DNA of 64,000 nt from the NCBI RefSeq assembly GCF_028476545.1, contig NW_026732264.1, positions 152,501 through 216,500 on the forward strand, read 5' to 3'. Positions 39,516 to 51,425 of this stretch are shown in pieces; within the stretch, counting starts at the first letter, position 1, and each line of letters starts with the position of its first letter. The DNA is from Physella acuta (lineage: Eukaryota; Mollusca; Gastropoda; Physidae). The notes beneath the pieces are model-generated. The model saw nothing but the letters and a program-made list of their open reading frames with translations, was not told where the DNA came from and ran no database searches. A program made the position numbers and the translations under genes.

Positions 39516-41345
39516 CTAGACTACCCGTTATATGTTGGATAACTGTGGGTTTTGGGGATCATCCATAAAAAACATCACGTCTGTCACTCAGAGGTGTAGC
39601 GACCCTTCCCGGCACCTGGGGACAAACTTTTCAATTTGAACCCTCCCCCCCCCCCCCTCAAACTAAGGTCGGCGCCCGGGGACATATGTCCCTCCCGCCC
39701 CGCCCCCCTCCCTCGCTGCGCTACTTCAGTGTCACTTATCGTCACAAAAAACAGACCCCACATTCAAAAAGATGTTTTTTATCTTTTAAAAACACCGAAA
39801 ACAACGATTTCGGACTATCCCTTCATATACTGACGTCACATGTGACCTACTCAACTCTACTTCACCTGCCCAGTGTCTGGGACAAAATGTTTTTATCGTT
39901 TAAAAAAACGCCTCCAGCCGGGCATGTCTCTGACCACACTATCCCTTCATATGCTTAGGAAAAAAAACAGATTAACTCTACTTCACCTGCCCTGTATCCC
40001 GCCAAGTTCAGATAGGCAACTTTATCATTCACATCTAAAAATAAAATAAAAACTGAAAATAAATATTTATCATTGACGTATTGGTCTAGAACCCGTGCCA
40101 CCCGCTTGCAAGCCGATTGCATTAACATCTTAGTTATTTAACTCTGACGTCACAGATGTATTTTTATACTATAGTTTAATACTTTGAGTCTCCTTATGCA
40201 ACTTGATTTACGCGCATAGATCTAGTCTAAGTCTAGTAGTAGTAGCTTTCAAATTAAATTTTATTTTAAATTAGCCAAACAAAGATTTATATAAAATAAT
40301 AAAGGTTTGAAATTATCTAGATCTAGATAGAATTATCTAGATCTAGATTCTACGACTCGTTTGCTTAAGTCTTAAGTGTAGTTTTTGCGTAACTCTTGCT
40401 AGATCTAGATCTAGAATCTAGATCTAATCATTAGCTACGCAAATAGGCCCTGGATCGAGCACTTCCAAATTACCATATTTCAAACAAAGATTTATATAAA
40501 ATAATAAAGGTCTAAAATAGTTTAGTATATAGAAACTCATTATTATCTAATCTAGATAGAATTATCTATATTTTAGATCTACGACTGAGCTGTATTTAGA
40601 ATTTACGTTTATAATTTTGCAAAATTACCGGTATAGAAGCCGCGTATGAATTTTAAGCTACTTAAATAGGCCCTGGATCGAACATTTCCAAATTAGCATA
40701 TTCCAAACAAAGATTTATATAAAATAATAAAGGTCTAAAATAGTTTAGTATATAGAAACTCATTTTATTATCTAAATCTAGATAGAATTATCTATATTCT
40801 AGATTTACGACTGGTTTTCTTAAGTCTAGTTTTTTTTTAGATTGTATTTATAACTAATAAATCTTTGATTTGACCTAGATTCTAGATCTAGATCTATAAA
40901 TAACTTTCTTGGACAGATTGTAGAGCTAGAGAAATTTATTGTAAAACTAAATGAAAAAGACAGTTGAAAATTGATTTTAAGTGTTGGAACGTAATAAATA
41001 CAGCAAACGGACGTATTGTTAAAGTTATAGCCGACAGAAAATTAGCCTGAGAACGCGTTAAACATTGGAATCGGAACACAATCTTCTTCGATAGGCCGCC
41101 ATTATTGATGTAAAAAATAAACACATCATGTGACGTCAATATTCCGTCAAGTTAAGTCGTTTTTCTAATCTTTTAAAATTAATGTGGTTATTCTACCCAT
41201 GAATAAATCAATAAATTAATTAACGTCTTTAAATAAATTTGTGATTAACAGTCTGTCTGAAAACAAAAATTGTTCTCTACCTACATACTATTTTACAGCT
41301 CTCCACATAGAGTAGAACCATTTACAATTGTCAATCAGACAAACA
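39516..41345 (-). mobile_element. Nonautonomous Helitron, 5'-truncated (minus orientation)
   Basis: The 3' CTAG at 39516-39519 is preceded by a hairpin, as in the copy at 54603-56215, which it matches over most of its length. A duplicated AAACAAAGATTTATATAAAA block makes it longer. Its 5' end is cut at the arm of the 4.8-kb inverted-repeat structure. Confidence 0.7.
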
Positions 41346-41999
41346 AAAAAACAAATGTGAAACAGCTGTTACCTTCGATAGCCAGAGTCAAGTACTAGTT
41401 GGAACTGTCTTAAATCAGAGACAACTTACAGGATCATGATTCAGATTAAAAACCAATAACGTGTGCTTAAGCAGCTATGTTAGGGAAATGCTGTGTTGTG
41501 ATAATCTATAATTTTATTAACAAAGATATAATCAGCACTGGTAATGTAATTGGGTTTGTACGACTAATTAATGAATATCTGATAAACAAGAGCAAATTGC
41601 TATAGTCGTTGTTCATAAAAGACATCAAACTCTTATAGGCCGATGGAGATTCGGACTTTTTAGGAAGAAAGATGACACACTTTTGCATTTTAAAACAGTC
41701 ATGTTTAGAAATTGAATAGCGTTTTTTGACGATTGTAAAAGTTGTAAAAGTTGTTTTATTCATTGCTATTAAGTAATTGATCAATAGGCTTACATTAAAT
41801 ATTGGCAAAGCCCAGTAGGCTTAAATATTTTCTAAATAATTAGCAGTTTTAAAAACAAAATAGCAAGACGGTGGAGGGAGCTGGCTGATGTTTAACTTTT
41901 TGGTGAGCGTGAGTTCTGGCTTTTTTAATAATCAAGAAGGGGGGGGGGAGCTGTGTTATAACTGGGTTCTAACAAAGAGTCGGTCATGAATAAAATAAC

Positions 42000-42800
42000 A
42001 TATATGTATACTTTGTAAAACCGATTGTAAGCTTTGGGTATCTCCGAGATGAATTAAAATACGCTTATCAAATACATGAGAAATGCAGATTTCAAATGAT
42101 GACGAATATAATATGACGATGGATATAAAAGTATATTAGAGAGCTTGTAAGATGGAGCAAGATTTTTTAAATTAATAAGGTCATAAAAATGGTATGTTAA
42201 ACTCAATTGTTTTCATTAAGTCTATTATATTCTTAATACAAAAATGGAAAAAGGATAAAAAATTGTAAGAAACCAGTCATGACGAAAGACGCGGAATTTG
42301 GTGATTTTTGTAAGGAGCATATTCACTTAACTTGTAATATATTATTTTATTTTAATCATTTTATTTTGTAAGGTATTAGTTCAATATCAAAATCAATAGG
42401 GCACGAATAAAATGACTATTAAATATAATATTAAAACGCAATGCTTGGCTGCACACAAAAATAAATCAATACATCAAGAATACGTATCTGGATTCCATGA
42501 TCAATTACTAAGCTTAATGCAGCCAAAATATCACTAAGCGAAATGCCATTTTTTATTCCCGAAACTTGTGAACCCTCAGCCATAAAACGTGCCGCTCCTA
42601 TTCTCACCGTCAACCAGCGCGCGGTGTGTGTAATGATACATCCCACTCCGCTCCCCAGGATCAAGACAGGCACCCTGTCATAGCGTAGATATAAAGAAAT
42701 AAGAAAATAAAATAAAAATCAAGACTGGAATTGGCTATAATAGACCTTAGAAAGAAAAGGCTAGAATAGAAATGGAGAAAGAAATTGAAATAAAATGGTT
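42000..42800. other. AT-rich DNA, no gene
   Basis: An 80-residue minus frame at 42431-42673 has no recognisable domain. Nothing else supported. Confidence 0.4.
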
Positions 42801-42839
42801 AGAAGTCAACAACCAATCATTCAAGAAGCATGCTATATA

Positions 42840-44420
42840 AAATGTCTAAATTTGAAGGCAATAAAGACGATATAGTTGCCTTTATTCGACTGTTCGAAAC
42901 GATCGTCAAGTCCGAAAACATAGCCGACAATATGACAATAAGTTGAGCCAACACTTGCTCTGGTTGGTGGAAGAGGACTCGACGCCTGCCACACACTAAC
43001 GGACGAAGAAATAAGAGACTACAAAACATTAAAACAGAAGTTACTCGAATTTTATCACCTGACAGAAGAAACTTACCGACAAAAATCCTACAAACTTTAA
43101 CATTATAAGAAAGAAGTAGATTTCAAAGTGTTTACTAATTACTTAATACTTACACTAGAAAAATGGATTGAGGCAGCATCTATTAAGAAAACAAATGAAG
43201 ATTTATTTCAATTCGTCCTGGTCGATAAAATACTGAACTCAGTCCACAGTGATTTCTATTCTTACAAGAAAGAAAACCTAGAGACATAAAGACTGTCACA
43301 GAAATGACGCAGAAATTTATAGCGGCCCATCCGACATATCCAGTATGTAAAAGGTACGACGAGACAGAAGTAACTTCAGTATTCATGACCCATGTTGCCG
43401 ACAGAAGTATGATAAGGACATGTACAAGAACCATGGACAGCATCAATCCAACAGACAACAGCAGACACAGCTGCCAGACATCAAGTGCTACAACTGCAAC
43501 TGAGTCGGTCATTACCAGAGAGATTGCAGAAAGCCCAGACGGCAGAGCACACACAACAACAACAACCCGCCCCGCCCCAGCAACTCAAACATCAGGTTGG
43601 ACAACAATCACACAGAACGTGTGTTCATGATGAACACTTTGGGGGGAAACAAACTGTCCACATTCAAATGTAAAGTGAACGGACGGGTGGTGAATACTAT
43701 CAGAGACACAGGTTCCAGTACTCTAGTAGTCAAAAGTGGTGTGGTCCACAACAAACAGTATACTGGGAAAAGGTACTGGTTGAAGGGTTTGGTAGTAAAC
43801 GTTTTCAACCCTCAACCTGGGTAAACATACACAGCACATACTTTTCTGGCAGATTTCATGCCATTGTTTTACATGCCATTTGACCTCATGATCGGCAACA
43901 TAATTGATAACCAGACACTACCTGACCACATTATAGAGAAATGGGAAGAAAAAATAAATAAACCAAGCTAGAAGTCATACACATGTAAACACACAAAACA
44001 GCTTTACTGGCATATGTTTAAGAAGACATGTCCGCTCATATTTTCTCAGAATCTGTCATCGTCTTCGTGAATGCTACACGTCCTGATACCCAGCGGCCAG
44101 CCGACCAGTTCATCCGCAACGGAAACCACGGTTCCTACATATAGGACGAGCGACATCACATCTACAGGGACTCATGAAAGTGAACAAATATAAAGCGCAT
44201 CGTCAAGGAACGTCAGCAGGAACACGCCAAGTAACACATCTAGAGGAACCAAGTCAATTTGAGATGGGTCATCGTAACCAGATAACAGAAGCCTTATGTA
44301 TGATCGCGGTCAATTTTTCGACCAAGTCGTAACGGCAAGAAGGGTCATCATAACCAGATAACAGAAGCCTTACACACGGTCACGGTCAATTTCTCGACCA
44401 AGTTGTAATGGCCACTTCAG
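42840..44420 (+). mobile_element. LTR-retrotransposon fossil 1 (gag-protease part)
   Basis: The gag-like part (about 42840-43290) is followed by a retropepsin-like part (about 43600-43960) with a DTG-type active-site word. Probably Ty3/Gypsy-like, but without reverse transcriptase the family is uncertain. Broken in several places and truncated before the polymerase; no LTR pair was identified. A 75-bp tandem duplication lies at 44258-44410 in the 3' flank. It looks old. Confidence 0.55.
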
Positions 44421-44787
44421 CTTATAATTATTTGTTTTTCAGTTACAGTATTGTCAAGTTTTTTGTATTTATAAAGCTCGAGGGAACATTTTGACGTCAG
44501 GTATAACAAGGAAAACTGTCTATACAGATGATAAAGATTCATCGAGTAGTGTACATTTTGAATTCTACTTCATCTGCCCTAAGTCTCTTTGGCACTATTA
44601 ATAATTGATGATGATAATGAATGTTTTCGCAATGGGTGGATGTATTGCATCTAACAATATCAATACCATTAAAAAACAGAAAGTAAAATAACAGTAACAA
44701 TATGTGCAAATAATATCTTTATGATGCTGATATGAAGCATAATGTGATTCAAAGGTAAATAATACAATGTATAAAGAACGTTGTTAC

Positions 44788-45023
44788 CTGCAGTCCCATT
44801 GTTTAAGAACGGATGCGAATTTAGAAGTTCTTTAGCAGATGGTCTCCTGTTGGGATCAACTCTGAAGGTTTCAGCTAGGAAGTTGTTCATATCATCTGAT
44901 GCTGAGGGGTACTTGGGTGGTAGTTTCTGGACCCCTATAATCTGCAGCAACTGGAAGTCTGTCAAATCTTTGTCATAGGGATCTCTACCAGTGATCATCT
45001 CAACAACGGTACACCCCGCGCTC
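44788..45023 (-). CDS. Minus-strand kinase paralogue exon: helix F to helix I
   Basis: After TTATCCAG the frame reads SAGCTVVEMITGRDPYDKDL, then LLQIIGVQKLPPKYPS, NNFLAETFRVDPNRRPSAKE and LLNSHPFL. SxGCTVVEM, DPNRRPSA and HPF are kinase subdomain IX-XI signatures. It ends in phase 1 at GTAACA; an open frame continues into the intron to about 44669 but loses kinase character. Confidence 0.85.
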
Positions 45024-45359
45024 CTGGATAATGGGGAAAAAGAGATATTTTTACTTAACATTTCAATAGAACAACAACATCTATTTTGATGATACGTTTG
45101 CAAAATAAGATCCAAAAAAACTTATTGGCTTAAGGAAATGTAAAATGAAAAAAAAATTAAAAAATTGTTTTAATGACAAGCTTTTTTGTAATTATGCACT
45201 AAAGTAGGAGGATATTATTATTTTCTAGAAATATATTATATTACACGAATATTTAAATAAGTATTAAGAAAAGCGTAGGTCGTTATAATATGTATTGAAT
45301 ACTTTTACTAGAATTTAGGAAGCGACCCAAGCTTTTCTTTATAGTTATTTAATTAGGTT

Positions 45360-46412
45360 TTACGAAAAATTCCCGAAATACACTTGCCCAAATGCCGTTT
45401 GCCCGAAGGCCGATTACCCGAATGAACACTTGCCCGAATGCGGCAAATGCCCGAATGGACACTTGCCCAAATGCGACAAATGCCCTAAAGCCACTTGCCC
45501 GAAAGCCTTTTGCCCGAAAAATGTCAACATTATGTATTATCGAACAATCATTCTTAATCAATTTAAATTTGAAATTTTGATAAAGATTACTTATTATGTA
45601 AACAAAAAGAAAAGAATAAAATAATGGTTACATATTATCACGCAGACAATCTTAATTAATTTGTATTTACTATATAAAAAGTGTACAAACATATTTTCTT
45701 TTCTATCAACAAAACAACCCAAAAATACCATTTTCGTTTATCTCAGGATTTTAATATGAATTTTGCTTTGTTTATTAAGTCATAGCTTCAAAAGAGTGTC
45801 TAAACAAGGTGCTTTAAATGGACATAAAACATAATTTACTACTTTTGGTTTTTAAATACGCCGCGTAAACCTCGGCTCGTTCTTTCTGAAATGAACACCA
45901 TATAATTTAAACAAAACAAAATAAATCAAACAAACGCGCATCTGTTCAATGTTGCGAGACGCCGCGTCGCCTACACCGTGTCATAAGCGCTATAAAGCCA
46001 CCGCAACACGTCGGCTAAACAAGGTGGTCAAAACATTTACCAAAACAATGTAAAGACATCGCAGCCAACATCACCTTATATTTATTAAAGAAAAAAACAA
46101 TTTTACAGCTATTTCTCAGTTTTCAAAAAATTGAATCTAAATTTAAAAAAATATAAACATTATTATTCTTAGAACTGTTTTTATTATCAAAATGTCAAAC
46201 TTGAATTGACTAAGAATGTCTATTTGGTAATATTATTTATTTTCTAATATTACACATTTTTCGGCAAAGGGCCTTCGGGCAAGTGTCCATTCGAGCATTT
46301 GTCGCATTCGGGCAAGTGTCAATTCGGGCAATTCTGTCAGGCAAGTGTCAATTCGGGAAATCGGTCTTCGGGCAAACGACATTCGGGCTAGTGTCTTTCA
46401 GGAAAACGTCCG
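45360..46412. mobile_element. Foldback element D (CCCGAATG / ACACTTG units)
   Basis: The left arm (45360-45522) is made of TTGCCCGAATG, ACACTTG and GCGACAAATG words; the right arm (46258-46412) is its inverse, aligned over about 150 bp. The spacer is about 740 bp. It sits in the gap of the minus-strand kinase where two exons are missing. Confidence 0.75.
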
Positions 46413-46544
46413 GCTCCCATTTAAACGTTAGAGTATTATAATATATTTAAAGAAACACATTTATTTTCTTCTTTTTAAAACATTATTACATAAAACTTGT
46501 TATTAAGTTATTTTATACGTATGTTTAAAAGTACTTTATAATTT

Positions 46545-46815
46545 TTAATACAGTAGAACCTGATAACACGGATATAATACTACGGAATAATACTACAGCC
46601 TACTAATTTCAGAAAATTGTAATTAATTCATAAAAAAAGCAAGTAGCCATCAAATTAAATCAAATTTAATGTCATATTGCATTGTCATTGTGTCTTCACC
46701 CACGTACTGAATTTCAGAGAAAATGATTAGTTAATAGTGCCTGAAATTTTGCTCGCCCTTTTTATTCAGGGACTAACACAGCCAGAATGACGACATACAG
46801 ACGGAGGAAGCAACT
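46545..46815 (+). repeat. Repeat S, copy 3 (diverged)
   Basis: Shares CACGGATATAATA, ATTAATTCATAAAAAA and CATTGTGTCTTCACCCACGT words with 25780-26150. Confidence 0.5.
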
Positions 46816-47370
46816 TAACAAAAATTTGTAAAAATGAGTGTACGCGCTGTTTACAGTTTGAAGTCAAGATTATATTATCTTGACTATACCAAATGTCCAC
46901 TTTGTTGTTGTAACGTTGCAGGATTACATTAGCTGGTGAAATAGCTAGAAGTTTATTTTTTCTCAGCTGAAAAAAACAACCTCTCCGTCAATAATCGTTG
47001 AGTAAAGCCTGAGTTGTTTTAACTTAGTTGAATGTTTAAGACAGCAAATATTAGGTTTTTACATTTTACGTTGTTTTAAAGATTTTTCCAATATAAATAA
47101 CTCATGCATTTTATGGAAGAAACACATTTTTGTTATGTAATTTCACTAGCAATAAAGAAAACCTCGTAATTACCATCACATATTTGAGGAAATGATATTA
47201 TTATAGCTATTTGTAGTATAATCTGTGTATTAGAATTATCAAAAGTGCTGTTAGCCGACCATTTTATTTTTTTTACTATATTTCTTTATTAATATTAGTT
47301 ATTTTTATTATTGCATATTATTGTTTAAATAATACAAACAAATACTATTAAAAACAACTCTCGTGCTTAC

Positions 47371-47493
47371 ATGTTCCATGTACTTCAAAAACAAAGAAAA
47401 CGTGTTGTTTCTGTGCATGTAGCCAACAAACTGAATAATGCGCTCGTGGTTTTCTGAGGTCCTTAAGATCTTGGTCTCTGTGGCTACACTGCT
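47371..47493 (-). CDS. Minus-strand kinase paralogue exon: helix C to hinge
   Basis: An exact 41-codon exon between CTCTCATAG and GTAAGC on the minus strand. SSVATETKILRTSENHERII contains the helix-C Glu; QFVGYMHRNN and SLFLKYMEH match AFYGFKQNPN and TIFYKYMKL of the plus-strand gene. Confidence 0.82.
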
Positions 47494-47609
47494 CTATGAG
47501 AGAATAGCGTCATACATTTTAGTGGACATTTGATGTGTATAGCAACAAAAGCTGTAACAGCTGTAGTAAGTTGAAATCTTTAAGGAGCAAAGGTGGTGTT
47601 TGTGATGAA

Positions 47610-47900
47610 ACGATTCGTAGTTGTAGCTGTAGTGCTTGTAGTAGTAGATGTAGTCGTAGTAGAAATAGATGTTATATGTAGGTGTAGTCGCTGTTGTAGT
47701 TGTTGATGTTGTAGGTGTGAAAGCAGGTGTATGTGTAAGTGTAAGTGCATTATCGTTGTAGTTATAGTAGTAGTAGTAGTAGTAGACGTAGTAATAGAAG
47801 TAGTAGTAGAAGTAGTAGAGGTAGTAGTAGTTTTAGTAGTAGTAGTGGTAGTAGTAGTAGTAGTAGCAGTAATCGTATATTAGTAGCTGTATTACAGTAG
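47610..47900 (+). repeat. GTA-trinucleotide-rich tract
   Basis: Degenerate (GTAGTA)n about 290 bp long inside the first large intron of the minus-strand kinase. Confidence 0.8.
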
Positions 47901-48307
47901 CAGTAATACAAGTGGTAGAAAAAAGTGATATCAGTAGTAGTGAAGTCTCATTCGACACAGTAGCAACTTATTGGGCAAGGAACAATCTGAGGGGTAAATG
48001 CAAGTGGATAACATTGTTTGTTTTAGATATATCTCTTTGGGAGGGAGGGATGGGGCCCAGACGAGATACACCCCTCCTCTATATATTTTATATGGAAGAA
48101 TCTGAATTTTAACACAAACACTCATCCACCCACGTTTTAAATGCCCCATCAGGAAATTTCAAGTCTGAGCAAACATCTGTTGATAGTTCTCCCACTGTAT
48201 GTAGAATAAAAGTAAGTCGATATACAGATTTCTGTTTAACTGAGGTAAAATAACAAAGCACAGAAATTCTTACATATACATATCAAACGGTGATAAAATT
48301 ACACTAC

Positions 48308-48474
48308 CCTTATCCTATCGATTTGTTCTCTGATAATGGTGACGTCTTTCACAACGAAGCGTTTAAGTTCCGGGTTGTCTAAGTCACGTACTAAGTAAAC
48401 ATGACTGAATGCTCCTCTGCCAATTTCTTCACATCTCTCCCACAACAATGGCAGCTCAGGAGACGTGTTTTCTT
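48308..48474 (-). CDS. Minus-strand kinase paralogue exon: N-lobe
   Basis: The acceptor TTATTTCAG opens the exon and GTAGTG follows it. It encodes NTSPELPLLWERCEEIGRGA, FSHVYLVRDLD and RFVVKDVTIIREQI: a regular glycine loop (IGRGAFSHVY) and beta-3 lysine. Length and phases equal those of the plus-strand exon at 51608, apart from two codons. Confidence 0.82.
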
Positions 48475-48789
48475 CTGAAATAAGCCAAACTTTAAACAGT
48501 TAACATTCTTAAACTATATTTTTTTACAAGATCTTCTTCTTCTTCGTTGACTCAGATTTCAACCTACTTTTCGTATTGTATTTTCTTCCTCAGCCTTTGC
48601 CCAACCAAGAATTAACTACAAGGCATCAGTTGTTTAATTTTAAATTTGTCTTTTCCAGAGGAGTTGCTGTCCCCAGCTTTATGAACTTGGGAATTTTCGG
48701 TTTAGCAACCATTAGATTTACCAACTTGATCACGCTGACCCCATACACGTTCAACGTAATGGAAATCAATAATTATATATTTTACTTAC

Positions 48790-48802
48790 CCGTATTTAAC
48801 AT
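48790..48802 (-). CDS. Minus-strand kinase paralogue, 13-nt first coding exon
   Basis: ATGTTAAATACGG is followed by a perfect GTAAGT on the minus strand. It ends in phase 1, as required by the exon at 48474, giving MLNTE. A TATATATAAG box lies about 47-56 bp upstream, which supports a real start. Confidence 0.5.
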
Positions 48803-48847
48803 CTTGAAAATGTTCTAAGCCTTTACGCCAATGTAGATAAATGACGG

Positions 48848-48857
48848 CTTATATATA
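48848..48857 (-). promoter_or_regulatory. TATA box of the minus-strand kinase paralogue
   Basis: TATATATAAG on the minus strand, about 46 bp above the proposed ATG at 48802. A start of transcription 25-30 bp downstream would give a 5' leader of about 20 bases. It is a motif call only; (TA)-rich sequence is common here. Confidence 0.35.
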
Positions 48858-49178
48858 CTGTAATGTAGAAGTAAAATTAAAAAATGAATTACAAAACCAA
48901 TTTCATTTTAACATCGTACTTCAGAGCATATGTGAAACAATGAATAGGTCTTACAGTTTATAAGTTTGAATCGAAAGACATATGACTCTCTATTCTATTT
49001 GTGTAAAACCATTTAAATGAAACAAACGCTAGTACTTTGTGTACAATATTGATTTATCTTATCTCTTGAAAATAGTTTTGTTGTTACCGATTTTACAAGA
49101 TAAGCTTCATCTAAAAGCATATTACACGACGTGTTTTACAAATACCTTAAATATAGGGTATATGCATATATTCATAAA

Positions 49179-49330
49179 CACACACACACGCACTCACGCA
49201 CACACACACACACGCACGCACACGCACACACACTCAAACACACACACACGCGCACATTTACTCACTCAGACATACACACACACATCACACACACACATCA
49301 CACACACACATCACACACACAAATAACACA
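49179..49330 (+). repeat. (CA)n microsatellite in the kinase intergenic region
   Basis: CACACACACGCACTCACGC-type repeat in the spacer between the divergent kinase genes. The frames across it (HTHTHT) are compositional. Confidence 0.85.
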
Positions 49331-50221
49331 CAGTGGACATTTAAATGTTAATATGAAAAAGTGTGAATTGCAAGAAAGAAACGATCGCGACATTATTAAC
49401 AATCAACAAGGCTACACAAAAGACTTGTTTAAATATCTCGATCGTTGTTAGTTTACTTGCAATTTTAAAGTTCAGTAAAACTTAAAGTTTTTAAGAAAAA
49501 TTCGGCGTGTAGCTGTTAGTACCATCTGGTATAAATGAGGAACGTATACTAGAATTGATGCTGTGTTGCTGTGTTTAGTCTTATTAACATAAAAATTAAA
49601 AACTGTAATACAAATATGTTATAACTTATAACAGTTTAAAACTTTAGTGAAATATTAACGGATTTTCCCGGTAACAGGGAAGGATTTAAATTAGATAGGG
49701 AATTAATTTCCGTTTTGTATATTAGATCTAGATCTATATTTTAAATTAAGTAATTACTAAAATAGTAACTATTCTTAAAATTATATTAAATCGAAACATG
49801 ATTTGTTGTATTACCAAGCGTAGTAGATCTAGATTAGAACAGTCGATATGTGTTAATAATTGTAAATGTTTGAACACGTAATTCTAATGGATTTTATATG
49901 CCAGATAAAACTGCTTTCACAAAGCTAAAATGCGATGATAAAGTAGGCGATGTACGATTAAAAAAAATACGACAGACTCTTATCGACATATGACTAAGCC
50001 GAGAAGTATTCAAGTTATATGCCAGTTTAATATAAAACTAAACCTAACTAATATCTTAACCACTAATCATAATCTTGTAATGACAGACCTGACAACCTGT
50101 GATGGTAGACCAGACAACATATTTAAATAACTCAGTTTAAGAAAACAAAGTTATGCTTAGAAAATAAGATTGGTAACGCATTGATGAAACCCTCTAAAAA
50201 ATTCGTCAGACTTTATTCTAT

Positions 50222-50254
50222 CCCCGCTGCAATGCACGGGGAAAGGCACTCTAG
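50222..50254 (+). mobile_element. Helitron 3' end
   Basis: CCCCGCTGCAATGCACGGGG hairpin, nine bases, then CTAG followed by T. The 5' end was not located; the body would lie between here and about 48900. Confidence 0.65.
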
Positions 50255-50267
50255 TATATAAATTCAT

Positions 50268-50272
50268 ATATA

Positions 50273-50359
<87 letters not shown>

Positions 50360-50380
50360 GTATATATGTATATATATATA

Positions 50381-50428
<48 letters not shown>
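50268..50428. repeat. (TA)n microsatellite with TATG variants
   Basis: 160 bp starting 14 bp after the Helitron 3' end. Confidence 0.9.
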
Positions 50429-50432
<4 letters not shown>

Positions 50433-50953
50433 TGATAGGCCTATATATTATTATTTGATTTGCGCGCAACACTATTTAAATTTAGCGAGATTCTTTTTAA
50501 AAGTTTAAAATGACCTACTGAGCCATAATCTTTTTTAGTATAGTTAAAAGGATATTTATCTGGCATAGTAAGTCCCTTGGGGAGAACGTTGTGTAAGATG
50601 TGTAATTTTTATATATCGCTAAAACTACTTCTAGTATCTAGATTTAGATATATTATCTACTAAGACTTGTTAATTGAAAATACATATTATGTTGGAAAAT
50701 AAGTTTAATAAAAAAAATAAGCTCTTCAAAAAGAAAACAGAAGTAGTATATTATTTTTTAAAGGAAAATATTCGTTCAAGTATTACACGTTTTTATTTAA
50801 TAATTGGGAAAATCCGATATTATTTAATTTAAACTTTTACTTTTGCATTTTGTTTATCATGTTACAATTTAAATTTTTACATCCAATTTAAAGAGATTCT
50901 GGTGTACTTACACCCTATTACTTGATGATAGCCAGTTACACATTTCATATTAA

Positions 50954-51343
50954 GGGGTCATACATAAATGACGTCACGCTTTTTTTGACGATTTTTACCT
51001 CCCCCCCTCCCCTCCGTCACACGTCGTCACAAAAAGCCAGACCCCCCCCCCCCCTAAAATGACGTCACACCTCAACCTACAACCCCCCTCAAAATTGCAG
51101 TTGAATTTTTTTTAAACTTTGATATTTTTCCAACATATTGTCTAAACTATTACAATTTATTAAAACAGTTATCTAAAACGCGAAATAACGTCTAAAATTC
51201 GTTTTCTAACATTGCTTTTTTATAATGCAAAAATGTGACGTCGCAATATCTGACCCCCCCCCCCCTCCCCCTCATCACACATCGTCACAAAATTACGGAC
51301 CCCCCCTCCCCCTACGAGTGTGACGTCATTTATGGATGACCCC
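50954..51343. mobile_element. MITE with GGGGTCATACATAAATGACG ends (TAA duplication)
   Basis: Inverted ends of about 25 bp with TGACGTCAC, flanked by TAA on both sides, as for PIF/Harbinger-type MITEs. It ends 60 bp before the kinase ATG. Partial copies lie at about 31750-31875 and 36712. Confidence 0.8.
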
Positions 51344-51403
51344 TAAGTTGGAAAAATCTCTTGCAACTTTATTTACCTGAGTAATTGAATATACACAGCA
51401 GTA

Positions 51404-51425
51404 ATGGCAGAGGTGGAGACCGATA
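51404..51425 (+). CDS. Kinase gene, first coding exon (22 nt)
   Basis: ATGGCAGAGGTGGAGACC opens MAEVETD, then GTAAGT. The one base left over combines with TA at 51608 to give Ile in frame. The start is chosen because it is the nearest ATG with a strong donor and the correct phase; the paralogue also has a tiny first coding exon at the same relative position. Confidence 0.6.

Larger units (their letters stand above)
37171..41970. mobile_element. 4.8-kb structure with inverted repeats of about 620 bp
   Basis: The left arm (37171-37805) and right arm (41355-41970) are near-identical inverted copies, starting AGAACCCAGTTATAACACAG. Both encode the same 53-residue frame (KSESPSAYKSLMSFMNNDYS...) pointing inward. 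The interior is repeat S and R copies, (TA)n and a Helitron. No transposase is visible and no flanking duplication is clear. Confidence 0.75.
44788..48802 (-). pseudogene. Minus-strand MAP3K-like paralogue lacking its catalytic-core exons
   Basis: Four exons are readable on the minus strand: 48802-48790, 48474-48308, 47493-47371 and 45023-44788. They match exons 1, 2, 3 and 6 of the plus-strand kinase in sequence and intron phase. The exons for HRDVKGEN and for DFG-to-APE are not found in the 2.3 kb between 47371 and 45023, and exon 3 (phase 0) cannot join exon 6 (phase 2) in frame. The N-lobe is better preserved than in its partner: IGRGAFSHVYLV glycine loop and K47 in FVVKDV. So either the gene is dead by loss of two exons, or the exons are lost from the assembly. 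A foldback element (about 45360-46412) and a dispersed repeat (46545-46815) fill the gap. The last readable exon ends at a GTAACA donor, so a 3' exon is also unplaced. Confidence 0.7.

Noticed and set aside
44669-44787. Extension of the minus-strand kinase frame past 44788
   Set aside because: It crosses a good GTAACA donor and becomes hydrophobic and unlike kinases; read as intron.
49039-49451. HTHT-rich frames as a histidine-rich protein
   Set aside because: A (CA)n microsatellite translated in two frames.
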